Shown: in pieces, positions 27,301 to 39,897 of the stretch
How positions within the stretch are numbered: position 1 is the first letter of the stretch
Layout: each line of letters starts with the position of its first letter
Source of the DNA: Sclerurus mexicanus
Lineage: Eukaryota; Chordata; Aves; Passeriformes; Furnariidae
Reading direction: 5' to 3'
Assembly: GCA_013396755.1 (NCBI GenBank)
Contig: VWZF01001855.1
Span: 186,001 to 250,000 of the forward strand
Length of the DNA stretch: 64,000 bases
Position numbers and translations under genes: made by a program
Notes under the pieces: generated by a model
The model's input: the letters and a program-made list of their open reading frames with translations, nothing else
Databases searched by the model: none
What the model was told of the DNA's origin: nothing

Positions 27301-30300
27301 TCCTGTTCAGTGGCAATGGGATGAATGACTACTAATCAGTGTATTTTGTGAAAATGTCAGTAGACTATCCAGATGAATATATGGAGAGGTTCTTTTACTG
27401 TGAAATTACCACACCAGAAGCAAGACAAGAATCACTTCCTGCTATTAACATTAGCCTGTGGTTATAATCAAAGATTTTGGCAAACAACTCCTGTGTTTTC
27501 TTATGTGATACTGAATAAGAAAAGTGTCAACAGGCTTATGCCAAGGTTGGTTTCTCCCCAGTCCCTGAGTAGTGACAGATTTTGATTCCAGCCTGGGGTC
27601 CAGACATCTCTATCAGTGATGGAAGATACTGACAATTCTCTAACACTGGACTTGATTTGTGAGAAAGCTGCAAGCCAACAAAAGCAGGACCAGACATAGC
27701 TGGATGTTGCAGAAGAGCTGGAGCACCCACAAGACCCTGTGCCTGGGAATGTGAAGGCAGATGGCACCCCTAAACTTGTAAAATAATCTGATGTGGTACT
27801 TCCTTCCAGTCTGCTAGTAAGACAGTTGAGATGAATTTGTAAATACACCATGCTGTGGACTAGCAGAACTTCACATCAGCTCCTTGAAACAGGTTACTTC
27901 CCCAGGCCCTTTCCAGTCAAAAGTTCCTAATATTACGTATTTCCCACAGCCATAAAATGCAGTTAATCTGAGATAAACTGAAATTGCCGCTAACAAAAAC
28001 ACTACTCCCCAAAACCTTGTAGTAGAAATTAAAAAGTGGCAATGACACTAAATACGCTGACAGTTATTACGACAGAGAAGTCCAAGAGAGAAGGCGAAGG
28101 CAAGAAATCCTCGTGTTGATGTCTCATTCACCTGTCATGAACCCATATCACTGAACTGCCAGAGATACTGTCAAAGCTGAATCAAACCCAGGCCCACAGA
28201 TGCAGAGCCGAAAGTAACAACTGCATATTTACTTCCATCACATATCAGGAACAGAAAAGGAATCTCTATTATAAGCTCATGTTTTACACGCACACAGACA
28301 CACCCAAGTAACCTGCACTTTCAGGAGCAAACTATATTCTCATGGTGTTATCTTTAAAACAAACCACTACTTCCCAAAGCTGGATACAGCTGCATAAGGA
28401 GGCAGTACATCGCATGCCAGAATCCAGTGACACTCCCATCCTGCAGACTGGAACTTACCACGTGGTGCTCCAAGGGGATTGAAATTCCAATATGTAAAAG
28501 GCCTCTGAGAAGGCTAATGGGGGATTAACTCTAACAAAAATATGCAGTTTAAAAAAGTACTTAATTTGTGAAAGTGCCTTTTGATCATTATAACCTTTGG
28601 TTTTAGCCACTCTGCTGTCTGTTGCCAAATATGGTTCACTGATGACATATCATCATGGCAGCAGGAATGGACTTGATAAGTTAAATAATGGTACTACTTT
28701 CAGACTTTTTTTTATCGCTGAAAATTCTCATGGCATAAAAGAGTCATCATGCAGTTATTTCACTGTAGAAAACGGTTATTTTTCTTAGAATAGCTTTGAA
28801 CTCTCTAGCTTTTTGGGAAGGGCTATGTTTTTCAAATAAAACCCTGCTTCCCAAAAAACTCAGCTTGCATTAGCTGGAACAATACCAAATTCATGAAGAA
28901 ATGTATTCAGACAGATTGTAAATTTAGCCAAAGCATTTATGTTACTAAATTCAAACAAAGATCTAAAACAAGACACAAAATATCATACACACAAAAAAAA
29001 AAAATTCCAAAATATATGAACTGAGATTTTTAAAGCTGAGTAAGGGCCTCAGCCACACAAGTTCAAAAGAAATTGATTAATTATTTTGTTGATAATCTCA
29101 GTTTATATGCCACGTTAATTTTGGATATAAATTAATTGTCTTCAGTGGAGTTGCACTGCAAATATATTTGACAGATAGTCATGTTTCTTTTCCAAGAATA
29201 ACTTCTAAGGCAGAAGGTTTAAACATGAGTGAATGAAAGTCCTATGCCAAGTTCTACCCTAATTTATACCCTGTACAAAACAGCTGACTTGGAAGTGAGG
29301 GTGTAAGGAAAGGCAAAAAGAGACATGAGCCTATTATTCCTTTACTGGGACATTGCATCAATTCCCTTAGGTAACGGTTCTGGCTCTGAAAAACACAGTG
29401 GGAATCCAAAATACAGTTTGCTGGAGATTCTTTCCTTCTAAGCCTGCAAGTTCTTGTATTTCACAAGCAGTAAGTGTTCAGGGAAGAGCCTGGACTAGTC
29501 TCAGTGGAGGGCCATGAAATTCACTCCTGTTAACAGTGCATCAATCCCAGTCTTGGCTGCTTCAAAATGCATTTGAGGATAAGCACTGGAAATGGCCTTT
29601 TTAATATGAATATTGGAACGAGCTAGTTAAGTTAGTCAGAAAACAATTGTTTCAGACACTCTCAACCTCCATGTTGTTTTGAATCAAACCCTAGTATTTG
29701 GATTTTTTTTTTTTTTAGTCTGTTGGGCTACTTTTGGTTCATTGTTAGTATTAATCATGTCTAAATAAGGATGGCAGGTCACAGGGTACACGCAACTTTT
29801 CTAAGGTAAGAAGGAAGTAATGCCCATCTCAGGTCTTTCTATGTAGTATTACTAAGGACGGGAAAACTTTATTGCTTTGCCTGAAGCATCATTTATGCCA
29901 GCAGCAGAACTCTGAGTGCTACAGCTATAAGAGTAGTGAATTGCTAATGTTCCCACTTCTGATTCTTCTGCTGGCAGAGTTATTTTACTGAAAAGTGATG
30001 TAATCTGGCAATAAGTGAGCTCAACATAAACAACGTGGCTCCACAGTAATACTCCTGCTCTAGGGGATCATTGCCAGGGCAGGCAGCGTGAGCCAGCAAG
30101 CTGGTCTCCAGAGTGGCAGCCCCAGCACTTGGATGCCCTTCCCAACTCTCCTGTCATTGTCTATTTTCAGTCAAGTCAGGCAGCAGTCACAGACATTGTT
30201 TTAATATTCAACTGGATGTCAGAGGCCTGTCTGCTAAGCATCCTGAATGTGGTAAAAGTAATTCCCCACCCAACATAGATTGCAATACTTATAAACAGAA

Positions 30301-33047
30301 ACAACTCCAGATCAGAATATCTCACATTCCCCATCTGTGAAATGCAGCTAGCTGCTAATCTTCAACCTTATAAAAATGTGTGGAAAAAAGCTTTATAGGA
30401 TGGGCCATGAAAGAGAGCAGAAGTATTTTGAAAGAATTGGCTGGGTCAGAAGAGGGGAGGCTGAGCAAAGCCAGTGCCTCAGGAGCAGCAGCTCTGCATA
30501 GCCCTGAGGTGGCACACCTCCAAAACTGGCACAGAGACATGACTCTGAAGCTGACTCTTCCCCACTCACCTGGGATTGTACTGAAGTGGTGTTTTCTTCC
30601 CTTCACCAGGCCCAAGCAAGACTTTTGCAAGTACTTTATTAGCAGCAGTGCCCAGCAAGCTCACTGAGCTTTCTGTGCTCCCCACAGAGATCTGCCAGCA
30701 GGGAGACTTCATTGCCATTTGGTCCTGTGCATGACAGCCACCTCCCATCCTTCATTTCTTTACTTCAGCTCTCTTCTGCATATGTCATTATTTATGTATC
30801 TGTATGTGCTGGAGACAAATACAACCTAGTTTTTCCCTTCTCACCAGAGCTTACATCTGCGATCTCTAGTTCTTCAACTTTGCAGCACTCCACACCTGTA
30901 CCATTTCATCCTGTGTACATAGCTGTACCTTTCTCCTCCCAGGCTCATCTCAGGACCTGCAGTCCAGTTCTACTTTTCTTTCTCATTGCTTGTCACCTTC
31001 TCACCTCTTTCTTTTGGGCTACTCCAAAGCAGTTCTTTTCCCTCCTTCAGAGCTGCTGCTCTCTATCACCTGTCCCAGAGATTAGTGCATGATAGACTCT
31101 TCCAGTCCTGTTCATTGTTTTGACCCTCCTCTCCAACAATTTCCATCTATAAGTAAACAGTTATCACAAATAAGTGGACCATGTTTTAATATAAAAATAG
31201 TTGGACAAGTTCCCCCCACTCTCTTCTGCCTTTCTTTGCTCTTCATTAGCTGCTCCAGGTTCAGGCACAAGCTGAGGCAACATAAGTAGCACATCGCTGC
31301 TTCTCCTTCACAGCATGGATGTGAAAGAAGAAAGCATTTTTAAAATCTATTCACATTAAAAAGATGGTAAGAGAAACCATAACTAGCAATTAGAAAAGAA
31401 TCACAAACAAACTTTCGAAACATCAAGATGTTTAAACTATTCCAGCTAAGACAAAAAGCGCAGAAAAGAAAAAAGTCCTGGTGCAACATCATCACTGATA
31501 GAAAATAAGCTACCCAGAGGTCATCTTGTATTGTAATGACATTTGTGTTAAGGACTATGACTTGAAAACTTTACTTCAATTAAAAATTGCCACATCTACT
31601 CAGAGGGACAAGGAGAGCATTTCTGCAAAGGCTAAAAAAAAAAAAAAAAGAAAGAGTAGGATTTCCTAAGGAAAACAGAAACTTAAAATAACACCAATTT
31701 AAAATTGCATCTTGTGTGGTGATCTCATTTCCTCAGGATCAGCTTATTATATACCCCTCCAAGTATGAGACATAGTTAATCTTCTTAAAACTAATGTTCT
31801 CTTTGTCTTATTAAGCAAATCTTAATTCTTTAGATTTATTTCTTCAGACTGTGGCCTTCTTCTACTTTTGGGCACGGAAATCTGGGACGTAGGGCATTCT
31901 CACATCTTTAATTTTCAAAAGGATTAGAAATGAGTTTAGCTGTCACCTTTTACTGTCCATCTGCAACCAAAAGAATGAACAAGCCTACAGGAGTGATGAC
32001 AGGGAAAGCTTTTCCTGCAGATGTAATGGCTGTAGTCATAGCTAGTGCAGTGATATCTCTGGCTGCTTCTTGGAAATGCAGAAAGGATTTTGAATAGTTG
32101 ACCGTAGTAAATGGTTCATTTACTAGAAATGAAATTAACTAGAATTTCACTAGTAATTGAAAGCACTGCTTAGTTTTAAATTTGAACATAATCAAAGTCC
32201 ATATAAGTTGCTTTTAAAAGGAGTGGAGGAATAGGAAAAATTAAATATAAGAACATAAGTAACAAGATCTTAGCCTATATACTGAAACTAGGAACTAGCT
32301 GTCCAGTGTTCCAAAAATGTAAATTTTTTTCTCCATTTCTGAATTGATTAATAGCATTTGTTGACCATTGGTTTAAAATATTATACCTATTTGCTTCAAG
32401 TGGCAAGTTGGCAAAACGTGGAATTTAAATTGTTACAAGGAAGGCACACCAAAATAGAGAAGGAAGCTATTTAACCAGTTATTTCTGCCTTAGAAGATTT
32501 ACAGTCTGAAGAGGAAATTTCCAAGAATGAAATTGTTTTGAACAGCCCTTGTTTTGAAGCATCAAAGCACCCTGGTTCAAAAACTGCCAATCTTTTTTTC
32601 TACTAGTTATAGAAAACCTAAAGCATCCAAAGTAAAGTTTTTTTCCAAAGGTCATCTGGTCATAGGATTGTGAGTGGGGCTGTTTTGGTTTTTTAATGGT
32701 AGAAGCTACTGTGATAAAAAAAAAAAAAAAAAGTAGAAAGTTAGAGAGTACCATCAAAAGCCTTCTGTAATTCTTTGCCCTGCTTTGTTACATAGGTAAA
32801 TGTTTGATGCTGTAAAGAGTATTGGTTTTATTTTCCTTTTTTTCCCCCCCTCTTAAAGTGTAATGTGGGCCACAAACAGTGAAAAGTTCTCAACTGCTAC
32901 AATAAGCAACACTGAATTCTGCTCACAGTTCAGGGGAGCTGCCACATGTGCCTTTACATAGAAGAGTTTGCTGGGAAAGCTTAAAAAAAAAAAAAATCTG
33001 TTGAATTGATGTCTTGTGCTTCTCACCTGAAATCTTTGTCTCTCCAG

Positions 33048-33104
33048 CTCTCGTCGTACGGTTCCTGACCAAACGTTTTATCTGGGAGTACGACCCAACA
33101 CTAG
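33048..33104 (+). CDS. RERG: RERG coding exon (part of residue 21 to part of residue 40)
   Basis: This 57-base internal exon encodes LVVRFLTKRFIWEYDPTL, flanked by two split codons. The first two bases (CT) complete an alanine codon begun in the missing upstream exon. The last base (G) begins the glutamate codon finished by AG in the next exon. RERG is a small Ras-family GTPase reported as an oestrogen-induced growth inhibitor in breast cells; it acts in the cytosol. The exon covers the helix after the P-loop and the start of switch I (the YDPTLE region, which contacts nucleotide and effectors). The acceptor is CTCCAG at 33042-33047 after a pyrimidine-rich tract, and the donor is GTAGGT from 33105. 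As far as I remember the human protein, this segment is identical. The exon is too short to stand out as an open frame, so it was found by its protein match and confirmed by reading phase with the next exon. Confidence 0.95.
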
Positions 33105-36100
33105 GTAGGTTATTTGATTCCGTAAGCATGGTATGCTCTATACAATAGCATGGGTGAAATAATGGAAATTCATAAAGTTGCAAGTCTCAGTCAACCTTTA
33201 AATTTCCTGTAAAAAGCTTCTCTGTGGTCACTTAAAGCTGGAACAAATTGTTACCTAAGATGGCAGAATAGAGAAGCAGTAATGCACTCAGTCAAAAGCT
33301 GAATTACTGCATAAGGCACATTTTTGCCCGTACAGGTCCATGGGAATTTTGCCATTGAAATCAATTGCTTTTGTATTTCACTCTGCAAATTATTTGGTGT
33401 GTGATCAGTTTTCTGCTTTAGAATAACCCAAACCTCATCTGCTAGCAAATAAGATGACTGGGAATTAAAAATTTAGGGGAAAAAAATTTTAAGTTCTTAC
33501 TGTCAGGATACCTAGATTTAGGTAAGTTTTTGGTCCTCACTTTTGAACAAACATTGTATCTCAGGTTTTGGGTGACCAGATGAGGAAACCAATCATCAAG
33601 AGAGCATCCACATGTCTCTGACACTGCTCCCACTTAGATCTGTTGGGTCTGGCACTTTGAAGAAGCTGGCTCAGACATCTCAAAAAACATGTTCAACAGT
33701 TGCACTGAATTAGAGGCCTCACTTCAAATGTTTTAATCTTAGAGGTTGAATTTCTTAGTATTAAGTTAGCATGTATTTAAATGTTCTGCACCAGAGCAAA
33801 TCCAGGCCAACAAGTCCAAACTGAGGCATTCACATCTTAGAAAGTGCCTTCAATACCTCAGGACTAAGTGATTCAAACACAAAGTAAAGGGCTGGAAAAT
33901 TCCCTTTTCTTCAGTGAGAATACAGTGTATTGCTCTCTCCTTCTTAACCTTTTTTTGCAGGCACCAGTGCAGATCATACAGTTAAATATCTATTTCTTTA
34001 TTAATGTTCCTTCTCTAAGAGGTCTCACTAAGAAAATAGAGAATGCCATAAACTTCCACAGCAAAAGTATTATTTTTTCAAACTATAGATCACAATGGGA
34101 TTCAAAAAAGGTTCTAAAGTGTTAGAAATAAAAAATTATCCTGAAACTGTAACTACTATCCAGGCCTTCAGAGATCAATCAGAAGTTAACTGTACCTTCA
34201 AAAACTTTGAGAAACAGTGATAGAATACATTTCTGTCTTTAGCATGGTCATCCTGGAGTGATTTAGTGTTTAGTTGCCTGCAAACATCACCAAGCTGAAT
34301 CCACTGAAAAGTTTTGACAGAATACATTCATTTCTTCTTAGCAGTCATGGACTGGCAACTGGGGGGAAATGCTCAGTTAATGTAAAAAATTAAAGTTGCA
34401 TTAGTGAGACTCTGCTCTACAAGAAGAAATAAGTAGCTTCGTCAAGTAATTCTGAAAGGACAAGAGTAAATCATGCAAATTATCCAGCTACTAAGCAACA
34501 GGAGGTTTTGCCAAAAATCACTGGGGCTGTGACAAAAATTTTGTATTTGTAGTTTACTTCTTACGTCAAGTTTTCAACCACCCACTAGCCCTCTGATGCA
34601 AGGAGTCCCCAGATAATTCCTGTTTTTAGGAAAGCTTTCACCAAGTCAAACAAGGCCTGATCAAAATTCAACGTTATCCTAAACTAAGCATCAGGTTAAA
34701 TATCCCCTATTTGTCTTTTAATTCAAGGGTGGCACATTTTAACTGGAAAGGAAAAAATGCACCTTATGAATATTCTTTACTATTCTAACCTACCATAAGA
34801 AAATGAAAGGCCATATACTGCTGTATCTCCAGGAGCCAGAATACAAACCACAAAATTACTTTTTCTGGTGGGAGGAACGTCACTGAATCTTGAAAGCTTT
34901 GGCACATGGAGCTGCTGCTAAAGTCAGGGCTTTGCATCTCTGCCACTTTTGTGCATGATGTTGGATCTGTGGAAGCATCAGTAAGGACAGCTGCATCTTT
35001 GCAAAAGTATATCTCACTGTGCTTTTTATTTTACTGTTCCCAGCCAAGGGGTAACAACCACAGCAAAGTTCATTTTCTGAGGAGTGTTAACCATCAGCAT
35101 TGACATCACCATAATTTCTATGTAATTGGCAAGTCACTGTCATTATCTTGGCATGGGTTTTTTGTTTGTTTTTCAAAAAGGTGCTGAATTCCTCAGGATT
35201 AGTGGTTACCTGGTGTTATCAAGGTGAATAAGTTTCCACATCAGTCTTTATTTATAGTAAATTACACAGTGGCCTCATGTTTGCAACAGAATGAGATGGT
35301 CCAATGAAAGAAGTCTATGTAGAAAAGGACTAGAACTGCACATTTTAAAAAATACGTGCAAGTTTTTTAAAACATTAAATATATGAATTCAGCATTCAAC
35401 TAGCTTTCTTTAGCTTGTTAAATATGTACTGAGAAAGGGGATTGGGTTACCACATGGATTTCACCAAAATTCACTAATGTGTTTTAAAATAGAACCCAAC
35501 TTGAAAATGAATAAGCAAATTTGGTGTGATGTTAGAAGACTTCAAAACACCTGGCCTGATTAGGGCACCACTTGAGCCACAGCCTAAAATCACTTCACAA
35601 ACATAAGCAATTTATCTGCCCAGGATTTAATACAGAACTGGAAATTTATGCTCTATTTCAGTTCGGCTCTGTTAAGAGATTCACAGAAGCAGCATGAAAG
35701 CAAGAATTCCTATGTACCATTTTGGCAGTGCTTGCCAGGAACGGGGATGGAAGCAGGCTGACAATTTGCTGGCACCAAGGCAGAGTTTGCTGCCTGCCAG
35801 CCACCCTGGCAGCAGCACTGCTGCAGGGGGTCCTCTTGGGTCTCCACCACCTCACTGCTGCCACAAAACCAGGAGCGTATAAATGCATAATGCCTGCCAG
35901 CTGGCAACATCTCAGGCATGGACATGCTCTGTGGAATGAGTGTCAAGGTGGAAGTGCCTTTACCTACAGAGGGCAGGTGGCCAAATAAACTATCATGAAT
36001 GCAGGACTCCCATGAGCCTTAGTGATCCAGGGCTTCACGCCATGATTCTCAAGGGTGCTATGAATAGCTGCTCTCCTCAGTGCCAGTAAATTGCAATGAC

Positions 36101-39100
36101 AGTCTGCACCTTGGCAATTTCCTCCATGAGCAAGTGGCAGTGCCCAGAATTTAGGGTGCCTTCACCTGAGCTCAAAGATGGAGAGATATTGTCATTTGCT
36201 GTGATATTTAACTGATTTTAAAATTGGAGTCAGAGTAATTCATCAAGGGAACTGCTAAATTTATTTTTTCCTGAGAGGCAAAAAAGGAGGAGGAAACCCA
36301 AAGAGCCATCATGGCAGTAGACAAACAGATGACTTGCAGAGTACTTCATGGGTAGCCGCAAATTTCCTGCCTCCGTAAACCATGACATGCAGGAAGAATC
36401 TCCTGGATCAAATGACGAAAGAAGAAAATTCATCATTGCTATGGCTGAGTGCTTTTAAAAATAAGTTTTGCAGTATTTCTCTGAGAACACATTTGTTGTT
36501 GCACCATAATTGGAACAATTTGCTTTACTGGAAACAGTGTTGGAATATCCAAGAATCAAAAAAAAAAAAAAAGAAAGAAGAAAATAAAAAGGTGAGGGAT
36601 TATGAAAAAGGTTTTTTCATTTGTTCAGAATCAGCATTTTTACATATAGTTGAAAGGTTCAGGTGGTTTCTGAGGCTCGGGGACTTAAACATCATTTTTT
36701 GCCATATAGAGAAAAAACCCAAAGAAATAAAACTCCAGGTAAATGCAGAAGACAGGCTTCTCAATTCTTTTCTATTTCTGTCACTGTTCTGTTGCCTGCA
36801 GTCTCTGCCTCTGCTTTTCACCTATAAAATCCTTCATCTTATAGGATTGTAAATCCTTTGAATAACTAGTACTCACAGTTAAGGCTCATGTATCAAAGGC
36901 ACACTAAAACACCAAGCATTTCACAAATGACTGGATTTTAAATAAAAGTCTACTTATATCAGCAAACAGGAAGATAATATTTTTGCTGACCTTTCTGAAA
37001 GTGTCTTGGCTTTCTCACACTATCCCTGGATGTCTTTCTCTAGCTGTTCACACATTTCATACAACTTTGCCCATTCTCTGAAAGGAAAACTTGTCTCTGA
37101 AAAGATAATCAATAGAACAGGGCACAACAGACTGGCCTGTCTATCAAGGCAAAGAGAGACAAAGTAAAGGGGTTTATTTAATTTGAATGGGATAGAGAAA
37201 AGACTCTTCTTTAAAGGACTTTAAAAGAGATAACCATAGAGAAATATAGGTCTTAAGAAAAAATATAATTTTGCTATATTAATAGTGTTATTTTTAAAGA
37301 CTATTTCTTCCAACTGTGTTACAATTTCTGTACAGGTTTTTCTTCATTCTTTTTCTACTGGGCAAATGAAAAACCTGAGCTGGTGTTTCTGTGAAGTCCT
37401 ATCTAATGCAACATACAGACAGCCTATAAGACACTAAACATGGGTGAAATGTATAAGTATCAGTAAATCTCCTATCTGGGAGATAAAGTATTACAAACTG
37501 CTGTCCCACTTGCTTGATTATGAAAGGCCTATAATAGCCCCATTCTTCTCCAACAGAACAAGGGACTGCAACAAGGTACACTGAGTAAACAAGTGCTTGA
37601 GGGAGGGAGACAGACATATCTGTTACTCTGTCAGACAGACACCTCTAGTTAGTTCCATCATAGCACATGACTTAATCTCCTACACATCAGCTCAAGACTT
37701 AGAAATTTCCCTGCAAGAATAGCAGAAATCACTTTGTGAAGATATTGTTTACATCAGCAACAAGGCTTTTCCTGTTGGAAAACTTCATGGAAGGATGATT
37801 ATTTTTATATTAGAAGAGTAGTTTTGCCTACATCTGTAGCTGGGGATTCTGTTAGCAACATAGTATTCAGGGATCACAAGAGAAGTTTGCAGCCACCACA
37901 CATAACAACACTAGCAAATAATGCTGGCCTGTGTTTCTTCTCTGTACTTGAGAAATAGAGGTCTGTATGAACATCATAAACAACAGAGCAAAGTGGGTAT
38001 ATATCCAAACTAGCTTCCATGAAAATGATTGATATAAGCAGTGGGAACCAAGACCTCACTAAGAAATATAAGTATTTAAGATTGTTTATTACATATTATA
38101 ATTTATCCTAGCAAGAGAAGATGCAAGAACTATCTTGTTGGGATAATTTTGTGCCAATGAAGCCATGATAAAGAGCTCAGGTCCAAATATAGTTCTCAAA
38201 GACTGCCTTTGCTCTCTGGTTTATTCAGCTAACACATGGACTGGACAGCTGGAATAATGTCTGAACAAACTCTTGATCCCCAGGATTGCTTTCGCTGCTG
38301 ATCACAAGTTGAAGAAATGTGTCTTTGCATATTGTAGATTTCTAGTTTTCTTGATTTGTGGCTTACTCAGCAAGTTTTTCTTCACACTTCTGAAGGTTTA
38401 ACTGCCTGCTTTTACCACAAAAATACATCTGAGAGAGAAACTGCACAGACAGGAAACAACTTTCAACAGAGCAGTCCATAGTAAAATAAGCATTAATAAA
38501 TCATTAACTGATGGTCCCTTCAGCCCTAGTGTGTAAAGGTAGACGGACCAGCAGTCATAAGAGGAAGGCAGACTGGGGAAGGATCCTCTCCCAGCCCTCT
38601 CTCCTTCCTGTTGCACAGCAAGATACTACAGTCTACACAGTACTCTAGACCAGCTCATCAATATGCTCATGATTAAAAATAACCATTTTCCATAGTGAGC
38701 AAAAGAGGAGAGAGTTCTGCCATCGTCTAGCAGAACTTTGCCTTCTGCATATTTCTTCTGAACACCAGTGTTGACAACTTTAGCTTATACAAACACAAGC
38801 TGGGAATAATACATGTGGTCTGGTATGGGCTTTCAGCCAAAGTGAGATGTAATGGTAAGCAACTATTTGGGACTAGGAGGAATGGCTGACAACCTGTGTT
38901 TCAGGGTGTACCATGACAAATATGTAGTCGTTTAATAAATCACTGTGAAACAGCCTTATTTTCAAGCCAGACTCTACCTATTACTATTCTCAATTTTTAT
39001 TGACAAAATTACTCATTCCTTCTGCCTCAGTCCTTAAGGGATTCAGTCCTCAATAGTCCAGATTGTGCCTTCCAAGGCATCTTTCCAGGCTTCTATTTTT

Positions 39101-39870
39101 CCTTCATAAAAACAGTAGAAACATTATTTAACTTGATATACATTTAATAAGTTGCATCACTTTTACTGTACCCTTCAGCAGGAGGAATTTATACTGAATG
39201 TATGCTATAGCAATGACCAGTGAAAGTAGTCCCAATTTCTCTGAGGTGTTTCTAAGGAAATGGACTTGAGTGGCCTGGAGCATCTTAAAACACCAACACT
39301 AGCTTCTAAACTCCTCAACAAAGACTTGAAATGATGAAATTGTAATTGAGAACAGCAGAGGGAGGTGCTTACAGTAACATGGGAAGCAGTTATCTGAAAA
39401 TATGGTTTTTCTTTCATATGCGTCTTAAGATGAAAATATTTCTGATGCCAGCAATAAAAATACTGCTTTCTTTATGGTACCTCAACAGCAAAAATCAGGA
39501 ATGGCAGAGGCTGTTCTTGCTATAGCTACAGCTGCAAAATATTTTGCCCCTACTTTCCTTGCTCATCATATTCTGAAATGGTTTCCAGATGAGCAGAATT
39601 TTCAAGTGCTTGCTTTTGCACCTTCAGGAAAGCAGGCTTTTGTTTTCCTTGTTTTAGGTGTGAGAAAAGTCTCACTGGTTAGTTTCCATGTACACTGGCA
39701 AAAATAAGGTGAAACTCACAGCTTCACCAACAAAAGCTTCTTACCACAATCAAACAAAAATAAGTATCAAAATAAGATTTATTTAGACTTAAATCTATCA
39801 TGGACATAATTGCTACCAGGAACCAACATCTCTGTCAAGTGTTTTTGGGAACACTAAATCAGAAAATTTA

Positions 39871-39897
39871 AAAAAATAAACAAAACAACCAACAACT
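39871..39897. repeat. A/C-rich low-complexity tract
   Basis: A short + strand run of A-blocks interrupted by single C or CC (AAACAAAACAACCAACAA pattern). It is the same composition class as the longer tracts at 21649 and 57143. Confidence 0.7.

Larger units (their letters stand above)
21753..33047. other. Non-coding DNA up to the first RERG exon seen; no gene recognised
   Basis: This is read as the 3' part of a large RERG intron. It ends in a clear acceptor: a pyrimidine-rich stretch followed by CTCCAG at 33042-33047. I searched by eye for the expected upstream coding exon, which should carry the start codon and the GxxxxGKS P-loop and end in a phase-1 donor. I did not find it here or in the earlier sequence. 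The open frames at 27501-27851 (-) and 30712-31092 (+) are treated as chance. Confidence 0.55.

Noticed and set aside
27501..27851. 116-codon open frame on the - strand
   Set aside because: No motif or family resemblance and no splice context. A second frame overlaps it on the same strand, as expected by chance.
30712..31092. 126-codon open frame on the + strand
   Set aside because: It is rich in serine, leucine and phenylalanine because the sequence is C/T-rich. It has no recognisable domain, and the region is overlapped by other chance frames on both strands.
36382..36852. 156-codon open frame on the + strand
   Set aside because: It runs through an A-tract that gives a lysine string, lies inside the RERG intron, has no family resemblance, and both halves look like translated AT-rich non-coding DNA.
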